The notes: a model not told the origin generated them from the letters alone. A stretch of 64,000 nt of DNA from Methanocalculus alkaliphilus (GCF_024170505.1 NZ_JALJYG010000002.1:1-64000); one strand, 5' to 3'. Positions 19,197 through 28,279 are shown, counted from the stretch's first letter. Numbers and translations are program-made.

Positions 19197-20228
19197 TCAC
19201 CCAAGTTGCCCCTGCACCCTCCCTCCGACCACAAGATACGCCCCGGCCCGTTTCATCACAACACCTGCTTCCCTGAGCATCTGCTCTGTCGCTACCCTTC
19301 CAGAACTCCTCAGGCTGATAACCCGATCTGCCGCCTTTGGGCCTATTCCCGGAATCCTGATCAGCTCCTCCCATGTAGCAGAAGAAGGATCGATTCGTCT
19401 CTTACCAGAACAATTGATCTTCGGATCACCCGGGAGAAGCATCCCATCCTCCCCGAGGGCAGGAATGATCTCCTCTTCGCTGTAACCATAGGAGCGGACA
19501 AGCGCATCGATGGCATAGAGCCCTTTTACGCGAGCAGGATCTGCTCCTTCTCCCCTTTGAAGCGGGGTATTATCAAGGGGGGTAAAGCCGGAATAATAGA
19601 TCCTGGCAGGTTGATACTTCCGGTACTCAGATGTCATGAACGAGAGGATCTCATCATCCCCCTCTCCCGCTGCCCCGACGACAATCTGAGTGGTATGTCT
19701 CCCGGGTGCTTCGTCTGCAATCCATGCATGCCTTCTCAGGAGGTCGGATTCGTAGGTTTTTACAGAGGCAATCTCAGAGAGGCGGCCGCTCCCTGTCGCT
19801 TCAAGATTGATACTGATTCGATCTGCAATTCGTGCTGCCTCGGTGATATCGCTCCGCACCGCTCCGGGCACAATCTTCAGGTGGAGGTATCCGGTAAAGC
19901 CTCCCTGCCTGAGGAGCTCTCCGGTCCGGAGGAGCTTCTCCATACTCTCATCGGTCTCACGGGGGATGCCGGTGGAGAGGAAGAGCCCGTCTATCATCTG
20001 CTCTCTCCACAGTGTAAGGACAAGGGAGGCGAGCTCGTCCGGGGAGAAGGCGGCGGGTGATTCATTTCTGCAGACTGGACAATATGCACAGTCAAAACTA
20101 CACCCTCCGTCAAGGAGGCATTTCAGATACCGCCCCTTCACCATCCCTGAGCGGCTATCCCCGGATGGGAGGCTGATATCGAAGCAGGATCGGGAGAGTG
20201 TTCTGAGCTTGTGCAGCTGCTCTGACAT
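19197..20228 (-). CDS. Radical SAM protein with C-terminal helix-hairpin-helix (putative DNA modification/repair type)
   Basis: A 343-residue protein with a radical SAM cluster motif CSFDCAYC (Cys 43, 47, 50) and a C-terminal helix-hairpin-helix (IPGIGPKAADRVISL). This layout matches the family annotated as putative DNA modification/repair radical SAM proteins, often encoded beside a DUF4130/uracil-glycosylase-like gene. No such partner lies next to it here. The HhH implies nucleic acid binding and the cluster a radical reaction with S-adenosylmethionine, but the substrate is not known. It is followed by a short gap and is divergent from the small zinc-binding gene. Confidence 0.82.
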   Translation of the reverse strand: MSEQLHKLRTLSRSCFDISLPSGDSRSGMVKGRYLKCLLDGGCSFDCAYCPVCRNESPAAFSPDELASLVLTLWREQMIDGLFLSTGIPRETDESMEKLLRTGELLRQGGFTGYLHLKIVPGAVRSDITEAARIADRISINLEATGSGRLSEIASVKTYESDLLRRHAWIADEAPGRHTTQIVVGAAGEGDDEILSFMTSEYRKYQPARIYYSGFTPLDNTPLQRGEGADPARVKGLYAIDALVRSYGYSEEEIIPALGEDGMLLPGDPKINCSGKRRIDPSSATWEELIRIPGIGPKAADRVISLRSSGRVATEQMLREAGVVMKRAGAYLVVGGRVQGQLG

Positions 20229-20346
20229 TCCAGGTGATCATCTGAGGGAAGTACTGATTAATCCCTGTCACCGGAGTGTGAAAGTGTTCCTTCTTTCAGA
20301 TTAGGGGCACATAAGCAGGTTTTGGCGAAGAGGCGAAGCCTTATAT

Positions 20347-20379
20347 TTCTTCTCCACCTTCCACTTTTCTGGAGAAGAA
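20347..20379 (+). promoter_or_regulatory. 9-bp inverted repeat covering the Shine-Dalgarno of the next gene
   Basis: TTCTTCTCC at 20347-20355 and GGAGAAGAA at 20371-20379 are perfect inverse complements with a 15-base loop. The right arm contains the Shine-Dalgarno for the ATG at 20381. A TATA-like TTATATTT lies at 20341-20348. The repeat could be an RNA hairpin hiding the ribosome site if transcription starts upstream, or a protein-binding operator if it starts near 20370. Confidence 0.5.
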
Positions 20380-20380
20380 G

Positions 20381-20599
20381 ATGAGGGAATTAGTCTGTAC
20401 TATCTGTGGAAAGAAGGCAGTGGGGTGTCAGGTGTTTGGTTGCTGCGGATCCTATGTCTGCCATGAGCATGCAGATAAACCCCTGCAGGAGCTCAAACCC
20501 GGGGAGAAACTCGATCTCGGAGGAAGGTATTACCTTCGGTTGAAGGAGGAATCTGATGAAGAAGCTGAGAGATCCAAGAGTTCCGAGGAGAGGGAGTAG
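20381..20599 (+). CDS. Small Cys-rich putative zinc-binding protein
   Basis: 72 residues. The N-terminal half has CTICGKKAVGCQVFGCCGSY followed by VCHEHAD, giving Cys and His pairs that could hold one or two zinc ions. The C-terminal quarter is highly charged (EESDEEAERSKSSEERE) and probably disordered. A strong Shine-Dalgarno (GGAGAAGAAG) lies at 20371-20380. I do not recognise a named family. A zinc-ribbon-like protein acting on RNA, DNA or a protein partner is the most that can be said. The next membrane protein gene lies 55 bp downstream and may be separate. Confidence 0.65.
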   Translation: MRELVCTICGKKAVGCQVFGCCGSYVCHEHADKPLQELKPGEKLDLGGRYYLRLKEESDEEAERSKSSEERE

Positions 20600-20654
20600 G
20601 CATCCGGAGACATGGATCATAGGATTTTTATAGTTACCATAATATTTTGAGATC

Positions 20655-20990
20655 ATGGATGTTTCACTTGCACTGATGTATGTCCTCCTGGGGGCAGTCC
20701 TCGGAGCAGTTGGCCAGGGCACGCGGGCAATCGTAGGTATCAAGAAAGCCTCGGATGAGGCCGCTGAAAAGGGCCAGGAGATGAAAGACTGGTTTAATCT
20801 CAGCTATCTGATATTCAGTCTGATCCTCGGATCGATAGCCGGGGTTCTGGCAGCGGTTGGTCTTCTTGGATCTGAGATCACCCGCGAACTTCTGTTTGGA
20901 CTCATCATTGCCGGATATGCAGGCGCAGATTTCATCGAAGGATTTGCAGAACGCTTTATCCCAAAGACCGGGGCTCCCCCGGCACCCTAA
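20655..20990 (+). CDS. Hypothetical membrane protein
   Basis: A 111-residue protein with an N-terminal hydrophobic segment (LALMYVLLGAVLGAVGQG), a polar charged stretch (KKASDEAAEKGQEMKDW) and two further hydrophobic helices (LIFSLILGSIAGVLAAVGLL and LLFGLIIAGYAGADF). It ends in a proline-rich tail. The small glycine-rich helices resemble small archaeal membrane proteins of unknown role. The 3' end overlaps the convergent ABC permease gene by 4 bp. I do not recognise the family. Confidence 0.65.
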   Translation: MDVSLALMYVLLGAVLGAVGQGTRAIVGIKKASDEAAEKGQEMKDWFNLSYLIFSLILGSIAGVLAAVGLLGSEITRELLFGLIIAGYAGADFIEGFAERFIPKTGAPPAP

Positions 20991-21769
20991 ATGACAAGTC
21001 TCCTCCTCATCAGGTTTAGCCCGATGATAAAGAATAATGCCGCAACCCCGATGATCCAGATGATGTTATAGAGGATCAGGGGTGAAAATTCCGCTGCTGT
21101 GATGGCCCGGTTCAGGCTGACGACGTTGGCAAGGGGGAGGAGGCCGAATGCAAAGTACTGAAGTGACTCCGGGAGTATGGAGATTGGGAAGAATGTCCCT
21201 GAGAAGAGGAACATCGGGGTGATGAAGAGGAATGCCGGGTAGTTGAGGGAGTCGATGCTTGGGGTTATAGCAGTAAAGCAGATGCCGATACTGGCAAAGA
21301 GGATGCCTGCCGGTATGGCACAGGGGATTAGAAGCAGCGACATCGGCAGATCGATGACACCAAAGAGGAAGAGGACCGGGATCATAAGGGCTGCATAGAT
21401 CGTCCCCCGTGTTGCTCCCCAGAGGATCTCGCCAGTGACAATATCCTCGATCGAGAGTGGCGTTGCGATGATCGCATCAAAGGTCTTCTGGTAGTACATC
21501 CTGACATAGCTTGAATAGGTGCACTCGAAGAAGGCTGAGTACATAACTGAGATCGAGACGAGTGCAGGTGCGATGAAGACGGGATACGGGATGCCGTTGA
21601 CATCCTCGATGAGTGCTCCGACACCGTAACCGAGGGCGAGAAGATAGAGGACCGGCTCCACAAACGGCGGAATAAAGTTGACTTTATATGTCCGGATGAA
21701 TGCGTCAAAGTTCCTCCGCCAGACTGCCAGTGACCCTCTTGAGATCTCAGATAACCCAAAGTATCCCAT
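20987..21769 (-). CDS. ABC-2 type export permease
   Basis: A 260-residue protein with six hydrophobic segments and the ABC-2 core (PPFVEPVLYLLALGYGVG, then MYSAFFECTYSSYVRMYYQKTFDAI). The second half contains GTFFPISILPESLQYFAFGLLPL, the ABC-2 signature region. It forms the membrane channel of an exporter with the ATPase encoded 5 bp upstream. The family includes NodJ/DrrB-type drug, lipid or polysaccharide exporters. Substrate unknown. Confidence 0.88.
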   Translation of the reverse strand: MGYFGLSEISRGSLAVWRRNFDAFIRTYKVNFIPPFVEPVLYLLALGYGVGALIEDVNGIPYPVFIAPALVSISVMYSAFFECTYSSYVRMYYQKTFDAIIATPLSIEDIVTGEILWGATRGTIYAALMIPVLFLFGVIDLPMSLLLIPCAIPAGILFASIGICFTAITPSIDSLNYPAFLFITPMFLFSGTFFPISILPESLQYFAFGLLPLANVVSLNRAITAAEFSPLILYNIIWIIGVAALFFIIGLNLMRRRLVI

Positions 21770-21774
21770 ATCTG

Positions 21775-22680
21775 CTACTCCCGAAGCGTCCTTCCGGTGA
21801 GCTTCAGAAAGACATCCTCAAGCGTCGCCCGTCGGACTGTAACATTCGTATGGCGGCATGACTCCATCAGCGTTTGTGCGATGGTCTGGGGTGTTGCGGT
21901 CTGTACCTGGAGGAGATCGCTAAAAATATCATAGGGGATATCCCCGGCTTCCAGGCAGGCGATGGCTTCGGGAGTGGGGGTAGTCTCAATGATCTCAGAT
22001 CCTGCATACTCCCTGACAAGTGTCTCCGGACTCCCCTCAACAAGGATCTTTCCATGATCCATGATGACAAGACGATCGCAGAGCCTTTCAGCTTCATCCA
22101 GGTAATGGGTCGTCATCACCTGGGTACATCCTGCTGCCTTCAGATGGCGTAACTTTTCCCAGATGAGGTGGCGGGCCTGGGGATCGAGGCCGATGGTGGG
22201 TTCGTCCAGTATGAGGAGCTGTGGATCATTCATCAACGCCCGTGCAATGATCAGTCGCCGCTTCATCCCGCCTGAGAGCTTCTCGATCAGGACATCCCTC
22301 TTCTCTGAAAGTTGCATAAACTCAAGAAGCTCATCTGCCTTCGTCTCGGCGTCATGGCGGGGTATCCCGAAGTAGCGGCCATAAATCGTCAGGTTCTGGA
22401 ATGCAGAGAAGTCAGGATCAAGATTATTCTCCTGAGGTACAATACCGAGTCGTTGCTTGATCTTCCGTGGTTCTCTTTCCACATCCATTCCAAAGACGGA
22501 GAGGGTTCCTCCGGTCTTTGGTGAGACGCAATGGATCATCTTCATTGTTGTCGTTTTTCCGGCACCATTTGGTCCAAGAAACCCAAAGATCTCCTTCTCT
22601 TCCACCGAGAAGCTGATCTGATCAACAGCTGTCAGGTCAGGGAACCGCTTCTCCAGCTTCCGTGCTGTTATCACCCCCAT
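21775..22680 (-). CDS. ABC-2 exporter ATP-binding protein (NodI/DrrA type)
   Basis: A 301-residue ATPase with Walker A (GPNGAGKTT), Q-loop (VPQENNLDPD), signature LSGGMKRR, Walker B (LLILDEPTIGLDP) and H-switch (MTTHYLDEAERL). The C-terminal extension after about residue 220 is typical of drug-export ATPases. It powers the downstream permease. The two genes form a compact operon. The start is ATG 22680; the hydrophobic 22835 gene is divergent. Confidence 0.9.
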   Translation of the reverse strand: MGVITARKLEKRFPDLTAVDQISFSVEEKEIFGFLGPNGAGKTTTMKMIHCVSPKTGGTLSVFGMDVEREPRKIKQRLGIVPQENNLDPDFSAFQNLTIYGRYFGIPRHDAETKADELLEFMQLSEKRDVLIEKLSGGMKRRLIIARALMNDPQLLILDEPTIGLDPQARHLIWEKLRHLKAAGCTQVMTTHYLDEAERLCDRLVIMDHGKILVEGSPETLVREYAGSEIIETTPTPEAIACLEAGDIPYDIFSDLLQVQTATPQTIAQTLMESCRHTNVTVRRATLEDVFLKLTGRTLRE

Positions 22681-22834
22681 ACATCACCCAGGTATCTGCC
22701 AGAGCTCTCCTGTATCCGGGCATCACCCCGCTGCTCCAGTCTTATCCGCGAATACAATGATCGTATCCGCTCTTATGTTTATACGTCAATAGTACCTGAT
22801 TAATGGTTCTGAGAGGCCCTTATCAGGAATAACC

Positions 22835-23203
22835 ATGAGCTGGCAGGATATTTCAATATCGATCATCACCTTTCTCCTCGCCGTGATGCTCCTTCCCCAG
22901 CTTGACGATGTCATCAGGAGGGGTGCTGTGGTCAACTTCTTCACAGCCTTCTTTACAAGCTTTCTTGCCTTCCTTCTGACATTCATCTTCGCTACCCTTG
23001 GCCTCTGGACAGCAACTATCGGTCAGACGACTGTTGCCACGGTCTGGCTGCTTCTTGCCTACTTCTCCATCAGAAATATCCGTGATACCCAGTATCCAAA
23101 TCAACCGGTATTTATTGTGGCATGGGATCATCTGGGTGTCTGGGTGATGGGTCTCTCATTCTCAATAACCCGCCTTCTTCAAAAAGGTATGAAAAGAGGG
23201 TGA
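22835..23203 (+). CDS. Hypothetical membrane protein
   Basis: A 122-residue protein with three or four hydrophobic helices. The first (ISISIITFLLAVMLLPQL) is followed by a pair starting VVNFFTAFFTSFLAFLLTFIF, and a C-terminal amphipathic region ends KGMKRG. I do not recognise the family. It sits alone between the divergent ABC exporter and the convergent MFS gene, with which it nearly abuts. Confidence 0.6.
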   Translation: MSWQDISISIITFLLAVMLLPQLDDVIRRGAVVNFFTAFFTSFLAFLLTFIFATLGLWTATIGQTTVATVWLLLAYFSIRNIRDTQYPNQPVFIVAWDHLGVWVMGLSFSITRLLQKGMKRG

Positions 23204-23205
23204 TA

Positions 23206-24618
23206 TCATTCCTTTCTGTTCCGGGCAAGTGAGATGATCACCCCGAACGAACAGAGCCCCATGTATATCAGGAAGGCCATCCTCTGGGCTGCTATGAAGT
23301 CGGCGGCCTGTTCAGGTCCGATCTCCATCGAGCCAATAAAGATACCAAAGAGGAAGAGGGTGATCCCCATCGAGAGGACCATCCCAAGCTGCCGCATCGT
23401 CGCAACGGTACCTGCAGCAACACCATACTCGCCGATATGAACCGAGCTCATCACCGCATTGGTATTCGGTGATGAGAAGAGGGCAAATCCAAATCCGAGA
23501 AAGAGGAGTGCGGTAATGATTGTTGGTATTGTTGTCTCGGCAGTGATGGTTGCAAGAATAAGGAGTCCTACTGCGTTGAGCCCCATGCCTGCGGATGCAA
23601 CATATTTCGGATCGATCCGATCTGATAATCGTCCCGCCCATGAGGAGAAGAGGACCTGCATCAGGGGCTGACTGACCAGGATCAGTCCGGCACTCTGTGG
23701 ATCGAGCCCCTTGACCACCTGGAGGTATAAACTCAGCAGAAAGGCGATGGCAAAGGTAGCACTATAGTTGATGAGGGCGGCGATGTTGGAGAGTGCAAAG
23801 ACTCTGTTTCTTAAAAATATCCGGATATCAAAGACAGGATACACTGTTCTTCTCTCATAATGGATAAAGATCGGAACGAGAATAACCGCAGAGATAAGGG
23901 CGATGATCCCTGTCGGTGATCTGATGGCTGTGATACCATATATCCCAAGGCAGATCATCCCGGCATACAATCCTGCCCCTGCGAGATCAAATGGCGGGGC
24001 TTTTGGATCTCTCCAGTCTTCATGGAGGTACCGGTGTACCATAACAAAGACGATGATACAGAGTGGGACAAGCGCAAAGAAGATGCTCCGCCATCCGAGA
24101 TAGTGGGTCAGCACCCCGCCGATGACAGGTCCGAGGGAGAGGCCGGCGTAGACGCCGGTAACATTGATCCCAAGGACCCTGCCGCGCTCCTCCTTCGGAT
24201 AGGCTGACGTAAGTATTGCAACCGCTGTTCCGAAGATACAGGCACTGCCGAATCCCTGGATGGCCCGAAGTGCTATCAGAACCATGACAGACGGTGAAAA
24301 TGGAGCGAGAAATGCCGTTAGTCCGATGATGATAATTCCAAGAATGAATATCTTCCTTCTCCCATAAATATCAGCCATTTTCCCTATCGGGATGAGGAAC
24401 ATCGCACTTGCCAGGAGATAGACAGTCGGTATCCATCCAAGAAGTATTGCATCCGCACCAAACTCAGAGCCTATCTGTGGGATTGCAAGATTGATCATGG
24501 ACCCGATGAATGGAGTCAGAAACGATCCCATCGTCGAGACGATCAGAACGGCACGAAGAACGGATCTGTCATACATGGTATCCTGCATCCTGCTCACAAA
24601 CCTGTTGGGAGTCTCCAT
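23206..24618 (-). CDS. MFS drug-efflux-type transporter (DHA2/EmrB-like)
   Basis: A 470-residue transporter with about 14 membrane segments. The motif A-like loop is GKMADIYGRRKIFILG and motif C-like glycine/proline pattern is VTGVYAGLSLGPVIGGVL, both typical of proton-driven drug-H+ antiporters of the DHA2 family. Likely role: export of toxic or hydrophobic compounds. It is transcribed toward 22.8 kb and is divergent from the aromatic cluster; the 260-bp gap between them holds both promoters and a possible leader structure. Confidence 0.9.
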   Translation of the reverse strand: METPNRFVSRMQDTMYDRSVLRAVLIVSTMGSFLTPFIGSMINLAIPQIGSEFGADAILLGWIPTVYLLASAMFLIPIGKMADIYGRRKIFILGIIIIGLTAFLAPFSPSVMVLIALRAIQGFGSACIFGTAVAILTSAYPKEERGRVLGINVTGVYAGLSLGPVIGGVLTHYLGWRSIFFALVPLCIIVFVMVHRYLHEDWRDPKAPPFDLAGAGLYAGMICLGIYGITAIRSPTGIIALISAVILVPIFIHYERRTVYPVFDIRIFLRNRVFALSNIAALINYSATFAIAFLLSLYLQVVKGLDPQSAGLILVSQPLMQVLFSSWAGRLSDRIDPKYVASAGMGLNAVGLLILATITAETTIPTIITALLFLGFGFALFSSPNTNAVMSSVHIGEYGVAAGTVATMRQLGMVLSMGITLFLFGIFIGSMEIGPEQAADFIAAQRMAFLIYMGLCSFGVIISLARNRKE

Positions 24619-24771
24619 GGATGACCCCTCCGATACACATTCGGGACAGCATTATATACTCTGAGGAATAACAATATTTTATGCGTGGTGGATGCTTTTT
24701 CGCCGGTGAATGTTTTTATCTCCGGTAGCAGAGCGTCTGAACATTCCGCAGATCAGTTTTCTATTCAACCT

Positions 24772-24798
24772 GTAAAGCCTGTAGCTTGGGCTTTTTAC
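24772..24798 (+). promoter_or_regulatory. Possible leader hairpin with T-run ahead of the aromatic cluster
   Basis: GTAAAGCC at 24772-24779 can pair with GGCTTTTTAC at 24789-24798, leaving two bulged T residues, about 85 bases before the first aromatic gene. The T-rich right arm resembles an archaeal terminator or attenuator. Whether it lies in the transcript is unknown. Confidence 0.3.
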
Positions 24799-24881
24799 GG
24801 TTTTCATCGCTTTTTTAGATATGCCTGATGAGACAGCCGGCAGGTTGTTCTCAATAGGCGTGTATCAGGAGGTTTGGTAGT

Positions 24882-25673
24882 ATGTATGGTAAAGATATCC
24901 GCATTGAACGTATCATGGATCGAAAAACAAAAAAAATGATCATCGTCCCGCTTGACCATGGGGTCTCACAAGGTCCGATTCACGGCCTTATTGACCTCTG
25001 TGGAACTGTTGATGCCGTGGCTGAGGGTGGAGCTACAGCCGTCCTTGGCCATGTGGGGCTCGCCCTTCATGGCCACCGGCGATCCGGAGAGGATATAGGG
25101 CTCATCCTTCACCTCTCCGCGAGCACATCTCTTGGACCGGATCCAAACAACAAGGTGATCGTCAACAGCGTCACCCATGCCCTGAAGATGGGGGCAGATG
25201 CCGTCTCGGTTCATGTGAATATCGGAGCAGACTCCGAGGCAGCGATGCTCTCGGATCTCGGGAGGATCTCGATTGAATGCATGGAATGGGGGATGCCGCT
25301 CCTTGCAATGATGTACCCGAGAGGCAGGAAGATTGAGTGCGAAAGTGATGTGGAACATGTCAAGCTCGCTGCGCGGGTTGCAGCAGAACTCGGTGCTGAT
25401 CTCGTCAAGACCGTCTACACAGGCGATCCCGACTCATTCCGGGAGGTGACAGAAGGATGCAGTGTCCCCGTCGTTGTTGCCGGGGGGTCGAAGATGAATG
25501 ATCGTGAGATGCTTGAGATCGTCGAAGGATCGATGCTCGGGGGTGCCGCAGGAATTTCCATAGGGAGAAATGTCTTCCAGCACAAAAATCCTGCTGCATT
25601 CCTCACTGCTGCCCGCGCAGTACTGATGGAGCACCGTTCGGTTGAAGAGGCATTAGAAATACTTGAGAGGTGA
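24882..25673 (+). CDS. 2-amino-3,7-dideoxy-D-threo-hept-6-ulosonate synthase / class I aldolase paralogue 1
   Basis: A 263-residue DhnA-type class I aldolase. It has [12 protein letters not shown] (Asp of the catalytic pair), the proton-relay Tyr in MMYPRGRK and the Schiff-base Lys in [10 protein letters not shown]. This pattern matches archaeal ADTH synthase (MJ0400 type), which joins a ketose phosphate and aspartate semialdehyde to start the archaeal shikimate route. A close paralogue follows with a 4-bp overlap, then aroB'. I favour ADTH synthase for this copy because its motifs are the more canonical of the two. A fructose-bisphosphate aldolase-like activity is possible. Confidence 0.82.
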   Translation: MYGKDIRIERIMDRKTKKMIIVPLDHGVSQGPIHGLIDLCGTVDAVAEGGATAVLGHVGLALHGHRRSGEDIGLILHLSASTSLGPDPNNKVIVNSVTHALKMGADAVSVHVNIGADSEAAMLSDLGRISIECMEWGMPLLAMMYPRGRKIECESDVEHVKLAARVAAELGADLVKTVYTGDPDSFREVTEGCSVPVVVAGGSKMNDREMLEIVEGSMLGGAAGISIGRNVFQHKNPAAFLTAARAVLMEHRSVEEALEILER

Positions 25674-26464
25674 GAGATATGATAGGAAAACAGATACGAC
25701 TTGAGAGAATAATGGACCGGAATACTGGCCGCAGTGTCATCATACCGATGGATCATGGCTTCACGCTTGGCCAGGTTGAAGGGCTCCTTGATATGCCAAC
25801 GATCGTTGATGATGTCAGTGCCGGCGGGGCAAATGCCATCATTCTTCACAAAGGTATGGTGAAAGGGGGGCACAGGAAGAGAGGCAGGGATATCGGGCTT
25901 ATCGTCCACCTCTCTGCAAGCACCTCAATGAACCCGGATCCAAATGATAAGGTGCTGATCTGCACCGTGGAGGAGGCGATCACCCTCGGTGCCGATGCCG
26001 TCTCGATTCACATCAACCTTGGTGCTCCACAGGAATCGAGGATGATCGAGGCGGCCGGCATCATCTCACAGGAATGTAACCGGTGGGGGATGCCGCTTCT
26101 CATCATGATATACGCCCGCGGAAAGGATATCGATCCGGATGATCCCGTCGCCATCGCACATTGTGTCAGGGTTGCAGAAGAGCTCGGTGCGGATCTCATC
26201 AAGACAAATTACCCGCGGGATAAGGAGGCCTTCAGGCGGATCGTCGCCGCCTGCTCGGTCCCGATCCTCATCGCCGGGGGGGAGAAAGGGGGCGATCTTG
26301 CGGCACTTGAGATGATCGATAATGCCATCGACTCCGGGGGATCAGGTGTCTGCATGGGGCGAAACGCATTCCAGCGTAATAATACCACAGAGTTTGTCCA
26401 TGCAATCTGCCGGGTCGTTCATGACCGTGATAATCCGGCGGCAGTTGAGAGGCGGCTTTCATGA
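25670..26464 (+). CDS. DhnA-type class I aldolase paralogue 2 (ADTH synthase or DKFP-forming aldolase)
   Basis: A 264-residue homologue of the preceding gene. It keeps the Asp motif ([10 protein letters not shown]), Tyr (MIYARGKD) and Lys (LIKTNYPRD), so it should be catalytically active, but it differs in the loop [14 protein letters not shown] and in [11 protein letters not shown]. Family knowledge: in Methanocaldococcus one such aldolase makes 6-deoxy-5-ketofructose-1-phosphate and another uses it for ADTH. The tandem pair may therefore encode both steps. That assignment is inference and the order is not settled. It overlaps aroB' by 4 bp. Confidence 0.75.
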   Translation: MRDMIGKQIRLERIMDRNTGRSVIIPMDHGFTLGQVEGLLDMPTIVDDVSAGGANAIILHKGMVKGGHRKRGRDIGLIVHLSASTSMNPDPNDKVLICTVEEAITLGADAVSIHINLGAPQESRMIEAAGIISQECNRWGMPLLIMIYARGKDIDPDDPVAIAHCVRVAEELGADLIKTNYPRDKEAFRRIVAACSVPILIAGGEKGGDLAALEMIDNAIDSGGSGVCMGRNAFQRNNTTEFVHAICRVVHDRDNPAAVERRLS

Positions 26465-27447
26465 AGGAGTTCTGGGTTGAGATCCGGCCCTGGAAGAAGG
26501 AGGCCGCACTCGCCGCGATAGAAGGGGGGGCAACTGCGCTCCTCCTCGATACAAAGGAAGATGCCGCATCGCTTGCCAGGATTCCGATCATCGCACCTGA
26601 CGGCGATCTCATTGAGGGAAGGGACTTTCAGAGGGTTGAGATCAGTGATAAGGCATCTGAGGAGAAGGCGGCTGAGCAGGCGCGTCTGGGTCCTGTTGTT
26701 GTGAGTACAACCGACTGGACGGTTATTCCACTGGAAAACCTTGTCGCCGTCTCAGATCATATCATTGCCAGGGTGGAGGATGAGGCTGAAGCCGAACTGG
26801 CACTTGGCATTCTTGAGAAAGGGGTCGGCGGCCTTCTCCTGAGATCTGATGATCCGGAGGTTATCCGGCATGTCGCTGCCCTCATCGAAGGGGATGCCGG
26901 CACAGTTCCGCTCGTCCCCCTGACCATCACCGGGATCACCCCTGTCGGTGTCGGGGACCGGGTCTGCATCGATACCTGCTCTCTCTTTTCTGAGGGGGAG
27001 GGGATGCTCGTTGGCAATACCTCATCCGCCCTCCTGCTGGTTGCCGCCGAGACGCTTGAGAACCCCTACGTCTCACCCCGCCCCTTCAGGGTGAATGCAG
27101 GAGCGGTCCATATGTATATCCTCGCCCCGGATGGCAGGACGCGGTACCTCTCCGAGATCGGAGCGGGAGATGAAGGGACTGCCATTGCAGGAGCAGGCAG
27201 GACCCGTACGGTCGCTGTGGGCCGCGTGAAGATCGAACGCCGCCCCCTTCTTCTGATCGAGGTGGAGGGGGAGGGTCAGACGGCAAGTGCCATTATCCAG
27301 AATGCAGAGACCGTACGGCTCGTTGGCGAAGACGGGGGTGCACGGAGTGTTGTGGAACTGAAGCCGGGTGATCGGATTCTCGGCCATCTGATGAAAGGAG
27401 GACGGCATTTTGGGATTGCCATCGATGAGACCATCCTTGAGAGATGA
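26461..27447 (+). CDS. aroB': 3-dehydroquinate synthase II (archaeal AroB')
   Basis: A 328-residue archaeal-type 3-dehydroquinate synthase II, which converts ADTH to 3-dehydroquinate by oxidative deamination and cyclisation. It starts [23 protein letters not shown]. The C-terminal barrel-like part carries VGVGDRVCIDTCSLFSEGEGMLVGNTSS, the family's landmark, and FRVNAGAVHMYILAPDGRTRYLSEIGAG. The gene overlaps the upstream aldolase by 4 bp and extends over the start of tyrA, so translation is coupled. The pairing with ADTH synthase shows that the organism uses the archaeal entry to the shikimate pathway rather than DAHP. Confidence 0.9.
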   Translation: MKEFWVEIRPWKKEAALAAIEGGATALLLDTKEDAASLARIPIIAPDGDLIEGRDFQRVEISDKASEEKAAEQARLGPVVVSTTDWTVIPLENLVAVSDHIIARVEDEAEAELALGILEKGVGGLLLRSDDPEVIRHVAALIEGDAGTVPLVPLTITGITPVGVGDRVCIDTCSLFSEGEGMLVGNTSSALLLVAAETLENPYVSPRPFRVNAGAVHMYILAPDGRTRYLSEIGAGDEGTAIAGAGRTRTVAVGRVKIERRPLLLIEVEGEGQTASAIIQNAETVRLVGEDGGARSVVELKPGDRILGHLMKGGRHFGIAIDETILER

Positions 27448-28279
27448 TGGCCGCCTGGTCGGGATAATCGGTGGAACCGGCCGAATGGGTGAGCTCTTTG
27501 CCGGTGTCTTTGAGGGAGCGGGCTGTATAGTTGAGGTGATCGGCCGGGCTGATCCGGATGAGTACCGTGCCTTTGCCCGGCGTTGCAGCGTCATCCTGGT
27601 CTCGGTTCCGATCGATGTGACCGAAGCGGTCATCGCCTCCATCGCTCCGGTACTTGAGGAGGATCAGCTGATCGCTGACCTCACCTCTCTGAAGGTGATG
27701 CCGGTCTCGGCGATGATGGCATCACGGGCTGAGGTCATCGGCCTCCACCCGCTCTTTGGACCCAATATGGCCACGTTGTCCGGTCAGAAGATGATCATGA
27801 CCCCGGCACGATCCTCCCGGGAGACGGCAGACTGGCTCAGGGAGATCTTCGAGGCGACCGGGATGTCAGTCGCCGAAGCAACACCAGAAGAGCATGATCA
27901 TGCGATGGCGGTGATGCAGGGTCTCATCCATTTCCAGAGTATGGTCCTTGCGATGACCCTTAGGGGCCTTGATCTCCCAATATCCCGCCTCCTCCCGTAC
28001 GCAACCCCCAATGCGCATGCATCTCTTGCCTTTATGACACGGACCCTTTCGCAGGATGGGGGGCTGTACGGTGGCATGCTCCTTGGGAATCAGGAGATCC
28101 AGAAGATCCTCGGCGCCTATGCCCTCTCTGTCAATGCATTGAAGGAGACGATAGACTCAAAAGATCCCGAGGCATTTGTCAGGGAGTTTGAGATGGACGC
28201 CACCTTCACACGGGAATTCTCTGATGCCGCGCTTCTACTCACCGACCTTCTCCTCGACATGGTGGTGAGGGAATGGTGA
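27425..28279 (+). CDS. tyrA: Prephenate dehydrogenase
   Basis: About 284 residues with the NAD(P)-binding motif GIIGGTGRMGELFAGVF at the N-terminus and the active-site His in the loop VIGLHPLFGPN, a signature of prephenate dehydrogenases. It oxidatively decarboxylates prephenate to 4-hydroxyphenylpyruvate for tyrosine. No ACT domain is fused, so feedback would be by other means. ATG 27425 lies inside the end of aroB' (23-bp overlap). A TTG at 27410 would also fit but is less likely. Prephenate dehydratase follows with an overlap. Confidence 0.9.
   Translation: MRPSLRDDGRLVGIIGGTGRMGELFAGVFEGAGCIVEVIGRADPDEYRAFARRCSVILVSVPIDVTEAVIASIAPVLEEDQLIADLTSLKVMPVSAMMASRAEVIGLHPLFGPNMATLSGQKMIMTPARSSRETADWLREIFEATGMSVAEATPEEHDHAMAVMQGLIHFQSMVLAMTLRGLDLPISRLLPYATPNAHASLAFMTRTLSQDGGLYGGMLLGNQEIQKILGAYALSVNALKETIDSKDPEAFVREFEMDATFTREFSDAALLLTDLLLDMVVREW

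Noticed and set aside
19206-20060. Long open frame opposite the radical SAM gene
   Set aside because: The minus strand holds all family motifs; the plus frame has none.
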